A stretch of DNA of 64,000 nt from Anagrus nilaparvatae (Eukaryota; Arthropoda; Insecta; Hymenoptera; Mymaridae), in contig JAKSXM010000142.1 of NCBI GenBank assembly GCA_022575985.1, positions 4,900,001 to 4,964,000 of the forward strand, in the 5' to 3' direction. Position 1 is the stretch's first letter. Each line of letters begins with the position of its first letter. Position numbers and translations under genes: made by a program. Below the pieces are notes generated by a model. It searched no databases. It was not told the origin of the DNA and saw only the letters and a program-made list of their open reading frames with translations. Positions 11,425-22,867 of this stretch are shown here, in pieces.

Positions 11425-13059
11425 ATGTCAAATTATAAAAGTAATTATGATTACTTTAAATCGTACAGTATAAAAGATACAAGTTTCAAAAGATTTAATA
11501 AATTTTATGGTGTTTATAAAAATTACATTGAAGAATATGATTCAGAAATTGATGATAATTGTCAAATAAATAAATTAAATGATGACTGTATCATAGAAAT
11601 ATTCAAATATCTAACGTTAATCGACATAATAAGAATCGAAAAAGTCTGTAAAAGATGGGAATACTTAAGTCAAAAATCCAGATCAATAACCCCAAATTTA
11701 AATTTTATTTACAACAATAAAATATGCAACATAAATTTTTTGAAAAAATTTGACTACAACACAGAATTTTTACTAATATTGAAAAAATTTGGTTACTTCA
11801 TAAAATACATAGATGTTGATGAAGATAATACAGAATTGGACATTTGTTACGCTGTCAAAAATATCTCCAAATTTTGCACAAATTTAACAAAGCTAAAAAT
11901 CAATGGACTGTTAAGATACGAATGTGACGATGATTTAAAATTGATATTTATAAATAACAAATTGATAAATTCTATAAAATTAAGTAATTCTGGTATAAAT
12001 GGTAAATGTTTGTTGGATTTACCTTACAATAAAATCAAAAATTTAAGTGTTAATTTTAATTACATTAATGATAATTATTTATCAAGTACAATTGAAAATT
12101 TAAATAATTTAAAATCACTGATTTTACGTCAATTACCAGATAATATAATCAAAAAATCATTAGATTCTTTATTAAAATTAAATAATTTAAACTTAATTGA
12201 AAATTTAGTAATATCACCAACATTTATCAAAAAAGGTTCGATCAATTATGAAAAAATAAATCTGCTCCTATCAAAAATGAAAAATTTAAAATATTTAGAA
12301 ATAAGTTACATTTATATCGATAAAAAAACTTTATTAAATTTAAATCAAAATTCAATAGAAAAACTATATTTACGTTACTGTGGTGGTATAACCAGTGACG
12401 TATTGTTAGACTGTTTACCAAAATTTGAAAAATTGACCGAATTTAAATTATTTAACAATTTGATCGATGATAATTACGCTAAATCATTCAGCTCATTACG
12501 TAATTTAAAAAAATTTACCTGGAAAGATTGTAAAATATCAACCTTAACATTTTATGGATCTAACTATTTTGGTAATTTAATAAATTTAGAAGAATTAAAT
12601 GTCAGTAACAATATTGCAATTGATGATAATTTTTTATTGGTTTTGTTACAATGCAAAAAATTATATCACTTAAATATTTCATTGTGTATTAATGTTACTG
12701 ATATTGGTTTATCCTATATTTTATCATATCCAAAATTAAAATATTTAAATATATCAAATTTAGATAAAATAAATGGTAAAACATTTGGTTACATGCCTTA
12801 TATTGAAAAAATTGAATGCAAATCATGTTATGAGTTAGAAAATGATGGTTTATGTAATTTAATTGAAAATTCTCCATATCTTGATTACTTGAATGTTAGT
12901 TATTGCAGAAATATTGACAAAACAATTATTGAATCTGCTAAAAAAAGTATCAATTGTAGATTAAGTTATTCTGCATTAACGATTGATGTTACAAATACTA
13001 ACATTAACAAATATAAATTTAATGATGTACCTTCGTTTATTCAATTAATAAAAAATTAA
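11425..13059 (+). CDS. F-box and leucine-rich-repeat protein 1
   Basis: 544 aa, single coding exon, start ATG at 11425 just after a spliced-leader acceptor (ctaacag). An F-box lies near residues 47-85 (LNDDCIIEIFKYLTLIDIIRIEKVCKRW). The rest is a run of leucine-rich repeats of FBXL/AMN1 type, for example LNVSNNIAIDDNF, LNISLCINVTDIGL and LNVSYCRNIDK. Proteins of this build bind Skp1 through the F-box and present substrates to a Cullin-1 ubiquitin ligase in cytoplasm or nucleus. No signal peptide or membrane helix is visible. Codons are extremely A/T-biased, more so than in the paralogue at 15269. It shares the C-terminal ending (SFIQLIKN versus PFIQLLNE) and overall plan with that gene, so the two are tandem duplicates. 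The substrate is unknown. Confidence 0.88.
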   Translation: MSNYKSNYDYFKSYSIKDTSFKRFNKFYGVYKNYIEEYDSEIDDNCQINKLNDDCIIEIFKYLTLIDIIRIEKVCKRWEYLSQKSRSITPNLNFIYNNKICNINFLKKFDYNTEFLLILKKFGYFIKYIDVDEDNTELDICYAVKNISKFCTNLTKLKINGLLRYECDDDLKLIFINNKLINSIKLSNSGINGKCLLDLPYNKIKNLSVNFNYINDNYLSSTIENLNNLKSLILRQLPDNIIKKSLDSLLKLNNLNLIENLVISPTFIKKGSINYEKINLLLSKMKNLKYLEISYIYIDKKTLLNLNQNSIEKLYLRYCGGITSDVLLDCLPKFEKLTEFKLFNNLIDDNYAKSFSSLRNLKKFTWKDCKISTLTFYGSNYFGNLINLEELNVSNNIAIDDNFLLVLLQCKKLYHLNISLCINVTDIGLSYILSYPKLKYLNISNLDKINGKTFGYMPYIEKIECKSCYELENDGLCNLIENSPYLDYLNVSYCRNIDKTIIESAKKSINCRLSYSALTIDVTNTNINKYKFNDVPSFIQLIKN

Positions 13060-14362
13060 ATTTTTAGTATTTTTATTTTTGTTAAAAAAATTATTTTTCT
13101 TATTTTTAAAATACCCGCTTTTTTAGTTGAATTATTTACCTACTGATTTTGCTTACTAGCTTTTGGGAACCTGCAGTAGATGGAGCATTTTTAGAAAGGA
13201 ATCTAATTTACCTACAGTACAATTGTGCAGCAACAAACGCGCCATAAAGCTCTAAAATGTTGCAGCGTTTTTGGTTATTTTTCTAAAAAATATATTATTT
13301 TTATGAATTGTCAGTTAATAATACATAAATATTTAATTATTTATCAAATGTGACAAGTGTTTAATCCTACTTATAAAACCAGTTCCTATTCAAAGTAATC
13401 AATAATTTTTGAAATAAAAATTGTTCCAGAGTATTTAATACTTCAACCGGCATAACGCATGCTTTTGAGCAACAGTTTTTATTTATTATTATAAGCAAGT
13501 ATAGGAGTTTTCCTATAAACAATTAAATTCAACATTCAGCAATGTGAGTAAATTATTATTATTCAAATATTACTTTTACTGAGACTTTTAATTAAAATTT
13601 TTTAGACAAACTTATTAGAATTCTTTTTAAATTTTTATTTTATTTATTTTTTGGTATAAAAATTAGTAATTGTTTTTTTGCTAAATTTTCGTCCAAAAAG
13701 AATTTACCAGGTTTTTGAAAACACTACGCTGATAAATGATTTTCACTTTGGGCTAAAATTTGTTATTTTTTATTATTTTAAATAGAATTATTAAATTATA
13801 TTGTTTTTAAATTAAAGAAAAAGTTATTTTTAAATTTTATCTTATATTATCTTTGTTTATCATAGTTATAGACAAAAATAAATAAATTGTTTTTAAAAAT
13901 ATTTTTTATATTATTGTTTTTACCGTGTTTTCCATGTTTATGCACAAGCAGCTGCAGCTGCAGGAAGCTATGCCTCACAATAGATTTGAAAGGAGCGAGA
14001 CTACTATTTTTCAAAAGTTTCCTACTGCTTTCAGAAAGCATATTTTTTTGATCAATTATTTTTGGTGATATTTAAATTTGAAAAAGAATTCAGTAGTAAT
14101 TACTTTTTAAAGATTTTTTATTTTTGCCCTGCATGAATAATTTATAATATTTGAAAAATAGGTATTTTTTAAACAAGGGGAGAAAATTGATGTTGACTTG
14201 AAAGAGCAAGTGCATGCATTGAAAAAAAAGTTCCAATTGACGCTACCAGAATTTCGATTTTGGCAGCCAAAATTTTTTTTCTAAACAGTAGCCACGAAAG
14301 TACGATTTCCTCGGCCGCGCAATTTCCTCGCATTCCCAATTTCTCGCTACTGCCGCAGATAA
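13060..14362. other. Intergenic; possible distant 5' end of the second F-box gene
   Basis: No coding signal. Near 13515 'cctataaac' is followed by an initiator-like 'caacattcag' and a good splice donor (gtgagta, 13546). This could be the promoter and first untranslated exon of the gene starting at 15269, but the link is speculative. Confidence 0.25.
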
Positions 14363-14364
14363 AT

Positions 14365-14465
14365 TTTATACGTCCCTTGTAAAGAATGTCCCAAATCGCA
14401 CATAAATTACCTTTCGAGGCAAAGCCGGTACGATTTGGGCCATTCTTTACTTTTCTAGACACAAG
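14365..14465. mobile_element. Short foldback element (copy 1)
   Basis: The arms aagaatgtcccaaatcgca and cgatttgggccattcttta enclose about 40 bp, and the outer sequence also pairs. A second copy with the same arms lies at 26221-26304. There is no coding capacity, and the minus-strand open frame across it is incidental. Confidence 0.6.
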
Positions 14466-15268
14466 CCGTAAATATACTATTTCTGTTTTTAACGATTGCA
14501 AATGGTTTGAAATTTAACAAAAGTTTTTTAAAAATGAGTTTCATAAAATGTAAGCACCGCAGCAAACCGAGTTAAAATCAAATTTTGAACCAAAAAGAAA
14601 AATTTTTTAAAAACTTATTTTTTTTTTTTTTGTCATTTACAAATATATTTAAAAGAAGAAAAAAAATTCTGGCTGTCACGAACGGTATTCCCTTAACAGC
14701 AACCGGTTTTTTTCAGTGTGAACATCGTGGAAAGCTAAATCCCTATATGGTTTTTCGTTAAAAGCAAAAATGATAATCGCTATACCGTATTGACTCCAAC
14801 CCTTTTCCACTCCTGCATGGCGGCACCAATGACAGAAGTTAAAAATTTTCGCTTTTTACAGGAATTTCTGCAAATTTAGTTCCGAAATTTAAATCTACCA
14901 ATGAGAGAAAGATAAAAATTTCCTAAGAGTAGTGATGGGTCGGACCCAATACTATCACGATACAATGAAAAAGTTTTTTCATTATACGCTGCAAAAAAGA
15001 TCTACTTTCTTACTTTCGGGCGATCTTTTTTTCGCTTTTAATGAAAAACTATGTGTTGAACACGGGAAAAAATGTAGGAAATTTTACTTTCAATGCTGTC
15101 TGCACTCGTTCGCTACGCTCACTCGTGCATACAACTGCATTGAAAGCCAAATCCTATTTTTTTTCCCTTGTTGAACAAATAAATATTATTAGTATGTTTT
15201 ACTCTCGGTTTTATTTTTTTAAATTTACTATATTAATATTTATTTATTTTACAGCTTCATCATAAATA

Positions 15269-17228
15269 ATGGGTAGAAAAAACAAAACAAAATTTACCAG
15301 GATTAATTTGGCTAATGGAAAACCAGAACCAGGTAACTTGCTAAAATTTCATGTAAATTTAAATTTTTTTAAATTGTAAAATTACGCTTATTAAATTCCG
15401 CACATTGTTATCGGTCAAAAAATGAAAAACAAAATCTATATAATATTTTTAGTTTTAATTATTAAAAGGTAGTTGCATGCAATAGCGAGCGTAACGGGGT
15501 CGGACCCTACATTTATTTTTAATTAGTAGTTAAATACACAGTTTTTTCATGAAGCGGAAACAATGATCGTCTAAGAGCGAAAAATAGCTCACTGTTTAAA
15601 CTTATAATAAAAAATAATTACTGGCTCGCGCGAAAAATGTATAAAAATTTATTTATTATTTGAATTTCTCACTTTTTAAATATTTTTCAGCTCCTGTAAA
15701 AACTAATACCCAAAAAAATGAAACAACTATCGAAGAATTAGATGATAAATGTTTAAGTTCCGTATTATCTCATTTACCATTGTTAGAAAGGATTAAAGTC
15801 GAGAGAGTCAATAAAAAATGGAAAAAAGTAAGTGAATCTTTGTGGAGTTATTTCAATAACGAAGACCTTTTCAAAGAGCTGGAACAACACAACATGTTGT
15901 CCGAAAAAATTCGGGATAGAAATGAAGTATTTACGAAAATTCTTTCTAAATATGGAAATGAAATTAAAAAACTTGATACAATTGATAACGATTACACAAA
16001 AATAGATTTAAGATTTATAATGAAACGTATAACAATGCATTGTAGTAATATTGAGAAAATGTACGTGTATGGAACGCGTTACGTTTCATTTGAAAATAAA
16101 TTTAGAGATTTTTTTACTAAAAATAAAAAACTTCAGTACTTAAAAGTAGATATGGTAACAATCTCAGGAAGGTGCTTACTCAATATTCCAATTAATTCAT
16201 TACAAACTTTAGATTTGAGTAGATGTTTTATAGTGGAAGCAAGATTCATATATTCTGCGATTAAACGTTTGAGGAATTTAAAGTCATTATTTGTTAGATA
16301 TATTAAAGGCGTAGTTATAGATTCTGTTTTAGATGCTCTCTTAAAAAGTGATCACAGTCATAAGATTAAAGAAATAGCATTGCTACCATATGAAGATCTT
16401 GAAGTAATAGACAGTACAAAATTCACTCAGTTATTTCTTACTAAATTAAAAACTGTTACCTATGTTGAAATCAATTTTATACAGTTAGATAAAAAGAAAA
16501 TAATAGGTTTACCAGTAAAAACAATAGAATATCTCGATTTAAGTGCATGCAGTATGCCAGGACAAGATTTTCATTTTTGCTTATCACGTGCTGCAAAATT
16601 GAAAACATTTGTTTTGAAAGGTGAATCAATTGCTGATGAGCATGCCAAAGCAATTGGATCATGCTCAAGCTTAACAAAATTAGAACTGTCCAGTTGTGCT
16701 CAACCTTACTTTTTAACAGCTATTGGTTTGAGACATTTCACCAATCTAATTAATCTTGTAGAACTAAATGTTAGCGAAAATAATGGAATTGATGATCACT
16801 TTTTATCAGTTATTACATCATGTAATAAATTAAGAATAGTAAACATCTCAGAATGTAAAAATGTTACCGATATAGGATTAGGACACATTGTGAAGCTTCC
16901 TGAATTAAGAAATTTAGATTTTAGTAAATCAGAAAGAATAACAGGTAGATTACTAAAACCCATGTTAAAAATAGAAAAAATAAATTGTGAATCTTGTACA
17001 GAATTAAAAAATGATGGTCTCTGTAAATTGGTGACTGGATCACCAAATTTGAAATATATTAATGTCAGCGATTGTAAAAATATTAATAATTTGTTAATTG
17101 AACGGGCTAAAAAAGCTTTTAAGATTCGTTCTAAAGATATAATTTTGAAAATTGTTATTAAAAATACTTTAATTGTTAAAAACAGCTTTAAATCAATACC
17201 ACCATTTATTCAATTGTTAAATGAATAA
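15269..17228 (+). CDS. F-box and leucine-rich-repeat protein 2
   Basis: Two coding exons, 15269-15332 and 15691-17228, joined in phase 1: 1602 nt, 533 aa. The short first exon encodes MGRKNKTKFTRINLANGKPE and follows an acceptor (ttttacag, to 15254), so a further untranslated exon lies upstream. The F-box is LDDKCLSSVLSHLPLLERIK, ending in VNKKWKKV. At least eight leucine-rich repeats follow, such as LNVSENNGIDDHF, VNISECKNVTDIGL and INVSDCKNINN. The inferred role is substrate adaptor of an SCF ubiquitin ligase. It is a tandem paralogue of the gene at 11425, with less extreme A/T codon use. The intron and upstream spacer hold GC-richer repeat scraps (gggtcggaccc motifs at 14937 and 15495). 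Choice of the first exon rests on splice signals and frame only. Confidence 0.85.
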
Positions 17229-17369
17229 ATATTTAAAATCATTTTTTTTTTTTGATTTATGAAAACATTTATTTTTGTACCACTTGTTTTTTTAATAAAA
17301 ATAAAATGAAAAAAATATTCTGTCTTACATCTCTGAATTATTCCAAATTACTTTTACTAATATATACTG

Positions 17370-17638
17370 ATTTTACGAAAAAATTTGCAAATTCACAACT
17401 ATTTTTCGTAAATTTACAACTATTTTTTGTAAATTTTCGAAAAAAAATGGTAAATTATCAATTTTTCTTGCGAATTTACAAAAAAAAAAATCGAGAATTC
17501 TCGAATTTTTCGATAATATACTAAATTTAGTAAATTTACGATTTTTATCGAATATTTACAAATTTTTTTGAAAATTCACTAAGGTTTCGAAAAGATTCTA
17601 TTTTTTTTGTAAATCTAAAAAAGTTACTTTTTACAGTG
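17370..17638. mobile_element. Palindromic MITE, right-hand fragment
   Basis: Matches the right half and centre of the 432-bp palindromic family and ends in GTTACTTTTTACAGTG at 17638. The left arm is absent. It lies directly downstream of the second F-box gene and may overlap its 3' untranslated region. Confidence 0.75.
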
Positions 17639-17885
17639 CAGGTAATTATAATATAACTTTTATTATTATGATTGTAACTATTGAAGAAATAGATTTCTTA
17701 TGGGTTTACCCATAAAAGTGTGCATTCTATGTTTTGGGTTTTTCTTACTACGTTAATATACTACATAGAAAGGGTCGGCTTCCATTTCTCTTTCATTATT
17801 ACAGAAATTTTTACAGTTATTCGAGAAAGTGGGAAATACCCAGGATTACAGAATTGCTATTATTAAGGGGTCCATAGAAAATACG

Positions 17886-17893
17886 TATAAAAG
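17886..17893 (+). promoter_or_regulatory. TATA box of the LITAF gene
   Basis: tataaaag, with an initiator-like 'tcacaattcag' about 35 bp on. A 5'-UTR intron runs from the donor at 18098 (gtaagc) to the acceptor at 18342, six bases before the start codon. Confidence 0.6.
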
Positions 17894-18347
17894 TACATAC
17901 TAGCAGCAACGAACTCACAATTCAGTTTTGAACTTTGTAGATAAATGTTAGGGCTGAAGTAATAATTGTTAGTTTTAATTTATATTTTATTTTATGCATA
18001 CTTTTCTAAATTAGTTCTTGGTTTTAAATTGGAACTACTACTATAAGAAATTATACTTATAATAATATTTGTTACACTCAAAATTGAAGGCTTAAAGGTA
18101 AGCGTTTTCCAGATTCAAATGTTGATCAAAAATTAAAATTACCAGCATGCAAATGAGATAACTAAAAAAAAAAAAAGTAGTCAAGAAAATAGTAGTCTTT
18201 TTTCAATTGATATGTAGATGTAACTAGAAATATTAAAAATTATTTTTTTACTAGAAAAAGATTTAAAATTTTATCACCCAGTTTTAGGTCTTTATTCCAT
18301 CGTGTATGCAAAAATATAATCATGTTACTATAATTTTTCTAGATAAG

Positions 18348-19007
18348 ATGGGTGGCTATTATCAAGAAAACCTTACTTTTTTACCTTTGAGTCCAGCACA
18401 GAGTACATACAAACAAAAGACCATAAAAGGTAAATAATCCAAGGGTAAATCAAAATATTTTTGATGGTTTTCGGTTAATGATACCTATAATTCACTCTGC
18501 ACATTCATTAGATCTTATTTATTCAAAAACTTTTTCTTTTGCTTAATATTTGATAGATACTATAACTTACCCAATATTTTTTCATGTAAATCCTGCAAAG
18601 TAGACTTTTTAATAGTAAAAATTTAATAATTTTACAATAATTTAAAAAGAAATTGGTTTATTTTCTTTTATTCAGGAGCTAGCACTGTCACAGTAACAAA
18701 TTCTAAGCCACAGCCTCAACCTTTCATTTGTCATAATTGCCATGAAAATATAATTACAAGGACTAAAGTTAAACCAACTACCAAAACTCATATAATTGCT
18801 TCATTTTTATTTTTGTTTGGGTATGGAAAAAGATAATAAAATTTTAAATTACTAAATTAAATATTTATACTAAAAATAAAATTTTTCATATTTTACAGTG
18901 GTTGTCTGTGCATACCATGGGTTTATTTCTCAAATTTTTGCAAGGGTACAAAACATTATTGTCCAAATTGTAATCAATTTTTAGGAGAAAGTGGCAAAAA
19001 AGTTTAA
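18348..19007 (+). CDS. LITAF-domain protein, three exons
   Basis: Exons 18348-18429, 18676-18820 and 18899-19007 in phases 1 and 2: 336 nt, 111 aa. A short N-terminal tail with Pro, Tyr and Gln (ENLTFLPLSPAQSTYKQ) precedes a complete LITAF domain. The domain has a first zinc pair CHNC, a hydrophobic membrane-inserting helix (HIIASFLFLFGGCLCIPWVYF) and a second pair HYCPNC followed by FLG. LITAF proteins bind one zinc with the two CxxC motifs and attach to the cytosolic face of late endosomes and lysosomes, where they act in sorting. Insect genomes usually carry several. The gene has a TATA promoter and a 5'-UTR intron. Its partner at 22868 has the same promoter and 5' splice plan but lacks the second half of the domain. 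Confidence 0.88.
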
Positions 19008-19491
19008 AGTTTTTGAATAAGGAGTATATCCAAAATACCTAATTTTTTGAGGACTTGTATAAAACTAAGAAGATACATATCATGATCATTCAAAGAATAA
19101 CATAGTATTTTAAAAACTTAGATAATAGATATTTTCTTACCAAAGAGAATTGAATTATCTACCATTTTTTTCAATGCTTGATTGTGTATGAGAATAAAAA
19201 TAATTTAAGTTGATGAGTGAACTGCATCGCAAATTATAATTACCAAAAATAGTTCATAAAAAACTTAAAGTATTATAATATAACGCATGCGTTTCATAAA
19301 TTTGTTCTACTAAGCGCTTCTGTGATTGTAAAAGTATTTTTGTGATTAATTCATAATTATTAGTATTAAATAAATAATTATGTTTTCTATAAATTTAAGA
19401 ACATTTTATTATATATCTTTACTAGCTGTCATTAAAAATAAATAGAGCAAAACATGATGTCTGGTACACATATAAAGATGACTTTAGAAAC

Positions 19492-19602
19492 TTAGTAACA
19501 AAAATTTATACAGTTTATCCAATCGATGAAAAAAACTTGGATAGTTTCTTCTAAATCGTGTCCACGAGAACTAGAATTTTTCTTGATATCAGGTTCGCCG
19601 AT
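19492..19602 (-). pseudogene. Orphan coding-like terminal exon
   Basis: On the minus strand a good acceptor (aattacag) is followed by 36 open codons and a stop. The composition is not AT-random: it begins IGEPDIKKNSSSRGHDLEET and then QVFFIDW. No matching upstream exon was found on the minus strand, and I do not recognise the protein. It could be the last exon of a decayed or retro-inserted gene, or chance. Confidence 0.3.
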
Positions 19603-20029
19603 CTGTAATTAATATGATTATGAAAAAATAATATATATAAGCAATTAAATGTAAGAATTTAATTACAAATTAAATATTTTGAATTATTAATTTAAGCGAA
19701 TAATAAAAAAGTATGAAAATCTGAATGATTGTTTATTTTTTTCATACATTTATAATACAGAATGAGCTTGGAGTTAGATACTAATGTGAGACCTAATTTT
19801 AGTTAATGGACCTATTCACGCAAAAAGTCTAGTCAAATTAAATTCAACGAAATTAGTAAATTAGGAATTCCACCCCAAATATGCCCAATTTGAACTGAAA
19901 ATTATTTTTCAAACAAACTATTTTTTAAACAAGTAGTCTCAAAAACTTTTAGTTTTTAAGTCAAAACCTTGATTTATGGCAGCCATTTTAGAGTTTTTGG
20001 CTTACTTTGGTAAATTGACTTTGGTAAAA

Positions 20030-21560
20030 TATTGAGATTAATTGAAAAAGTTCAAACAGTTAAAATTTTAGTGAATTTTATTTTGGCCAAAATCGAAAGG
20101 GGTATACGGAAAAAAGTTGAAATTTTTTTTCTTCAAATTTTTCGCTTTTTGGTACCGAAAAAGGTTTGAAACAGTGAAAAACTTAAATCAAAATGGTTTC
20201 CCGGGTCAAAGTGCCTAAAAAACCTTATATAAATGGATTTAAGTGAGTTTGAAAATTTTTTTCATTTTAGAAATATTGGGTTTATTCGCTTCAAACCATT
20301 TGAATCAGTTAAAACTCATTAGGAACCAACTTTTCTAACCAAAAAAGTGCTGATTAAATGGGGGAAGCGGATTTTTTTAACAATTTTTATTTTCGCAAAA
20401 ATCGAAAGGGGTATGCAAAAATGTCAAAAAAAATTTTTTTCAATTTTTTCGCTTTTTGGTATCGAAAAAGGTTTGAAACAGTGAAAAACTTAAATCAAAA
20501 TGGTTCCCCGGGTCAAAGAGCCCAAAAAGTCTGATATAAATGGATTTAAGTGAGTTTGAAAATTTTTGGATTTTACAAATTTTGGCTTTATTCGCATAAA
20601 TCCATTTGAATTCGTTAAAACTCATTATAAACCAACTTTTCTAACCTAAAAAATGCTGATTAAATGGGGGAAGCGGTTTTTTTTAACAATTTTTATTTTT
20701 GCAAAAATCTAAAGGGGTATATATGGGAAAATGTCAAAAAAAACTTTTTTTCAAATTTTTCGCTTTTAGGTACCGAAAAAGGTTTGAAACAATGAAAAAC
20801 TTAAATCAATATGGTTTCCCGGGTCAGAGAGCCCAAAAAACCTCATATAAATGGATTTAAGTGAATTTGAAAATTTTTGGATTTTACAAATTTTGGGTTT
20901 ATTCGCATAAATCCATTTGAATTCGTTAAAACTCATTATAAACCAACTTTTCTAACCTAAAAAGTGCTGATAAAATTGGGGAAGCGGATTTTTTTAACAC
21001 TTTTTATTTTCGTATATATGCAAAAATGTCAAAAAAATTTTTTTTCGAATTTTTCGCTCTTTGGTACCGAAAAAGGTTTGAAACAATGAAAAACTTAAAT
21101 CAATATGGTTTCCCGGGTCAGAGAGCCCAAAAAACCTCATATAAATGGATTTAAGTGAATTTGAAAATTTTTGGATTTTACAAATTTTGGGTTTATTCGT
21201 ATAAAACCATTTGAAATAGTTAAAACTCATTAGGAACCAAATTTTCTAAACAAAAAAGTGCTGATGAAATAGGGGAAGTGAATTTTTTTGAAAATTTTTA
21301 TTTTCGCAAAAATCGAAAGGGATATGGAAAAATGTTGAATTTTTTTTTTCCGTAAATTTTTCGCGGTTTGGTACCGAAAAATGTTTGAAACAGTGAAAAA
21401 CTTAAATCAATATGGTTTACCGGGTTAAACGGTAAAATGTGAGTTTTTTTTCTTCAATTTTTTCGTTGTTTGGTTCTGAAAAAGGCTTCAAACAGTTAAA
21501 AATTTTAATTAATATGGTTTTTAACCGGGTCAGAGTGCTCAAAAAACTTGGTAATTTTTT
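20030..21560. repeat. ~305-bp satellite array, about five units
   Basis: The landmark 'cgaaaaaggtttgaaa' falls at 20156, 20463, 20774 and 21068, with a mutated form at 21375, giving spacings of 307, 311, 294 and 307 bp. Units share 'cgggtcaaagagccc', 'cataaatccatttgaa' and 'tgattaaatgggggaagcgg'. The last unit is truncated and rearranged. The several 60-80 codon minus-strand frames here are repeats of one another and are not genes. Confidence 0.85.
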
Positions 21561-22436
21561 TTTTACTGGATGTACATTTTGAAAATAAAAATAATAATGG
21601 GTTTTAAAATTATGAAAAAAGTTCATTGTTTTCAATCGACAGCTTACTGTATACAATTTTTTTATTTATGAAAAAGCCACGTTTTGTTGCGCTAAATTAT
21701 AAAATATGATATTTGGGGGTTGGCGCGCTTTAACGCACAGAAGGTTTGCTCCCTAGTATTGTAAAAAATTGCGGAAAATATTATTGTTGACCATTTCTGT
21801 AACTCTTCAGTTTAATTTAGACACAGTCGTGTTATATTTCATAAAATACATTTGTGTATACAGGTAATTTACAGTTAATATTTGTAAATTAAAAAAAATA
21901 TTAGTAAATTTTACTAAAAATTTATGGTTGCCTTAGTTAAAATTTATGTGCTAAAGAGTATAATTTGGGTTAAAAAAATAATAATTTTTAAATCAATAAT
22001 TTTTTTTATGCTAACTAATTTTTCAATGAGTGTTTTGTATAGTTTCTTTATTAAACAAAAAAATTCATTTTTGAAATTCTTTGAACTTTATTTGGTTATA
22101 ATTTAATTCTTGAACTATATTAGCCATCAAAAAAATGAGCTTTATGGGGAAATTAAAATCTGGTAATTGCGGGTTTTCGTTGCAGAACCTGGAAAAAGTA
22201 TTTTTGAATTTAAATTTTAAAGTAAACTTCCATCTATATTAACTTTTAAGTTTCCTACTGTGGATTTCCCTGCAAATGTACAGTACGTTTAAACCAACCT
22301 TTTCGTATCATGTTTTTGTTTTGTATTTTCTCGCTGAAGATGTAAAATTTCATGCTGGGAAAAAACCACGTTGTTGTTTACTAACTTTTTTTTTTTTTAA
22401 GTGGGAATCCCTGTGCCACGCTTGTACGACGTAGAA

Positions 22437-22444
22437 TATAAATA
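22437..22444 (+). promoter_or_regulatory. TATA box of the half-LITAF gene
   Basis: tataaata, followed by an initiator-like 'caatcacaattc' resembling that of the LITAF gene at 17.9 kb. A 5'-UTR donor (gtaagt at 22625) pairs with the acceptor ending at 22850. Confidence 0.6.
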
Positions 22445-22867
22445 TAACGTTAATATTTAAAATTCTGCAATCACAATTCTATTCCTTGCTTCGTAAACAA
22501 GTGTTTAAATTTACTGATAGCAAGTTGTATTTTGCTATTTAATGTTCATTTTTATTTATTATTTAGTTTATTGATATCGTGCCCTGAATTAACAATAGAT
22601 TTATATTGTTGCTGAAAATTAAGGGTAAGTAAAATTATTATTGAAAAAAATGTATATTTTAAAATTATTTACAAAGAGTGCTCGCAACGAGTGCCTGTTG
22701 CTAAATATTTCACTTATTTCTATTTAACACTAATTTTATTCATTAAATATTAAACACTTAATTTTTGCAAATAATAATTCAAAAAAAAAATTTTTATTTA
22801 AATTGTTTGATGATTAAAGATCAATGATCGTTATTTTATATTATTTTTAGATAAAAAAGTTAATAAA

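Noticed and set aside
14169..14501. 110-codon minus-strand ORF
   Set aside because: Runs through a foldback element that is repeated at 26221; no domain or splice support.
14932..15265. Two overlapping plus-strand ORFs upstream of the second F-box gene
   Set aside because: Overlap a GC-richer repeat patch in competing frames with no family resemblance; the real first coding exon is at 15269.
20440..21656. Three similar 60-80 codon minus-strand ORFs
   Set aside because: They are the same frame of successive ~305-bp satellite units.
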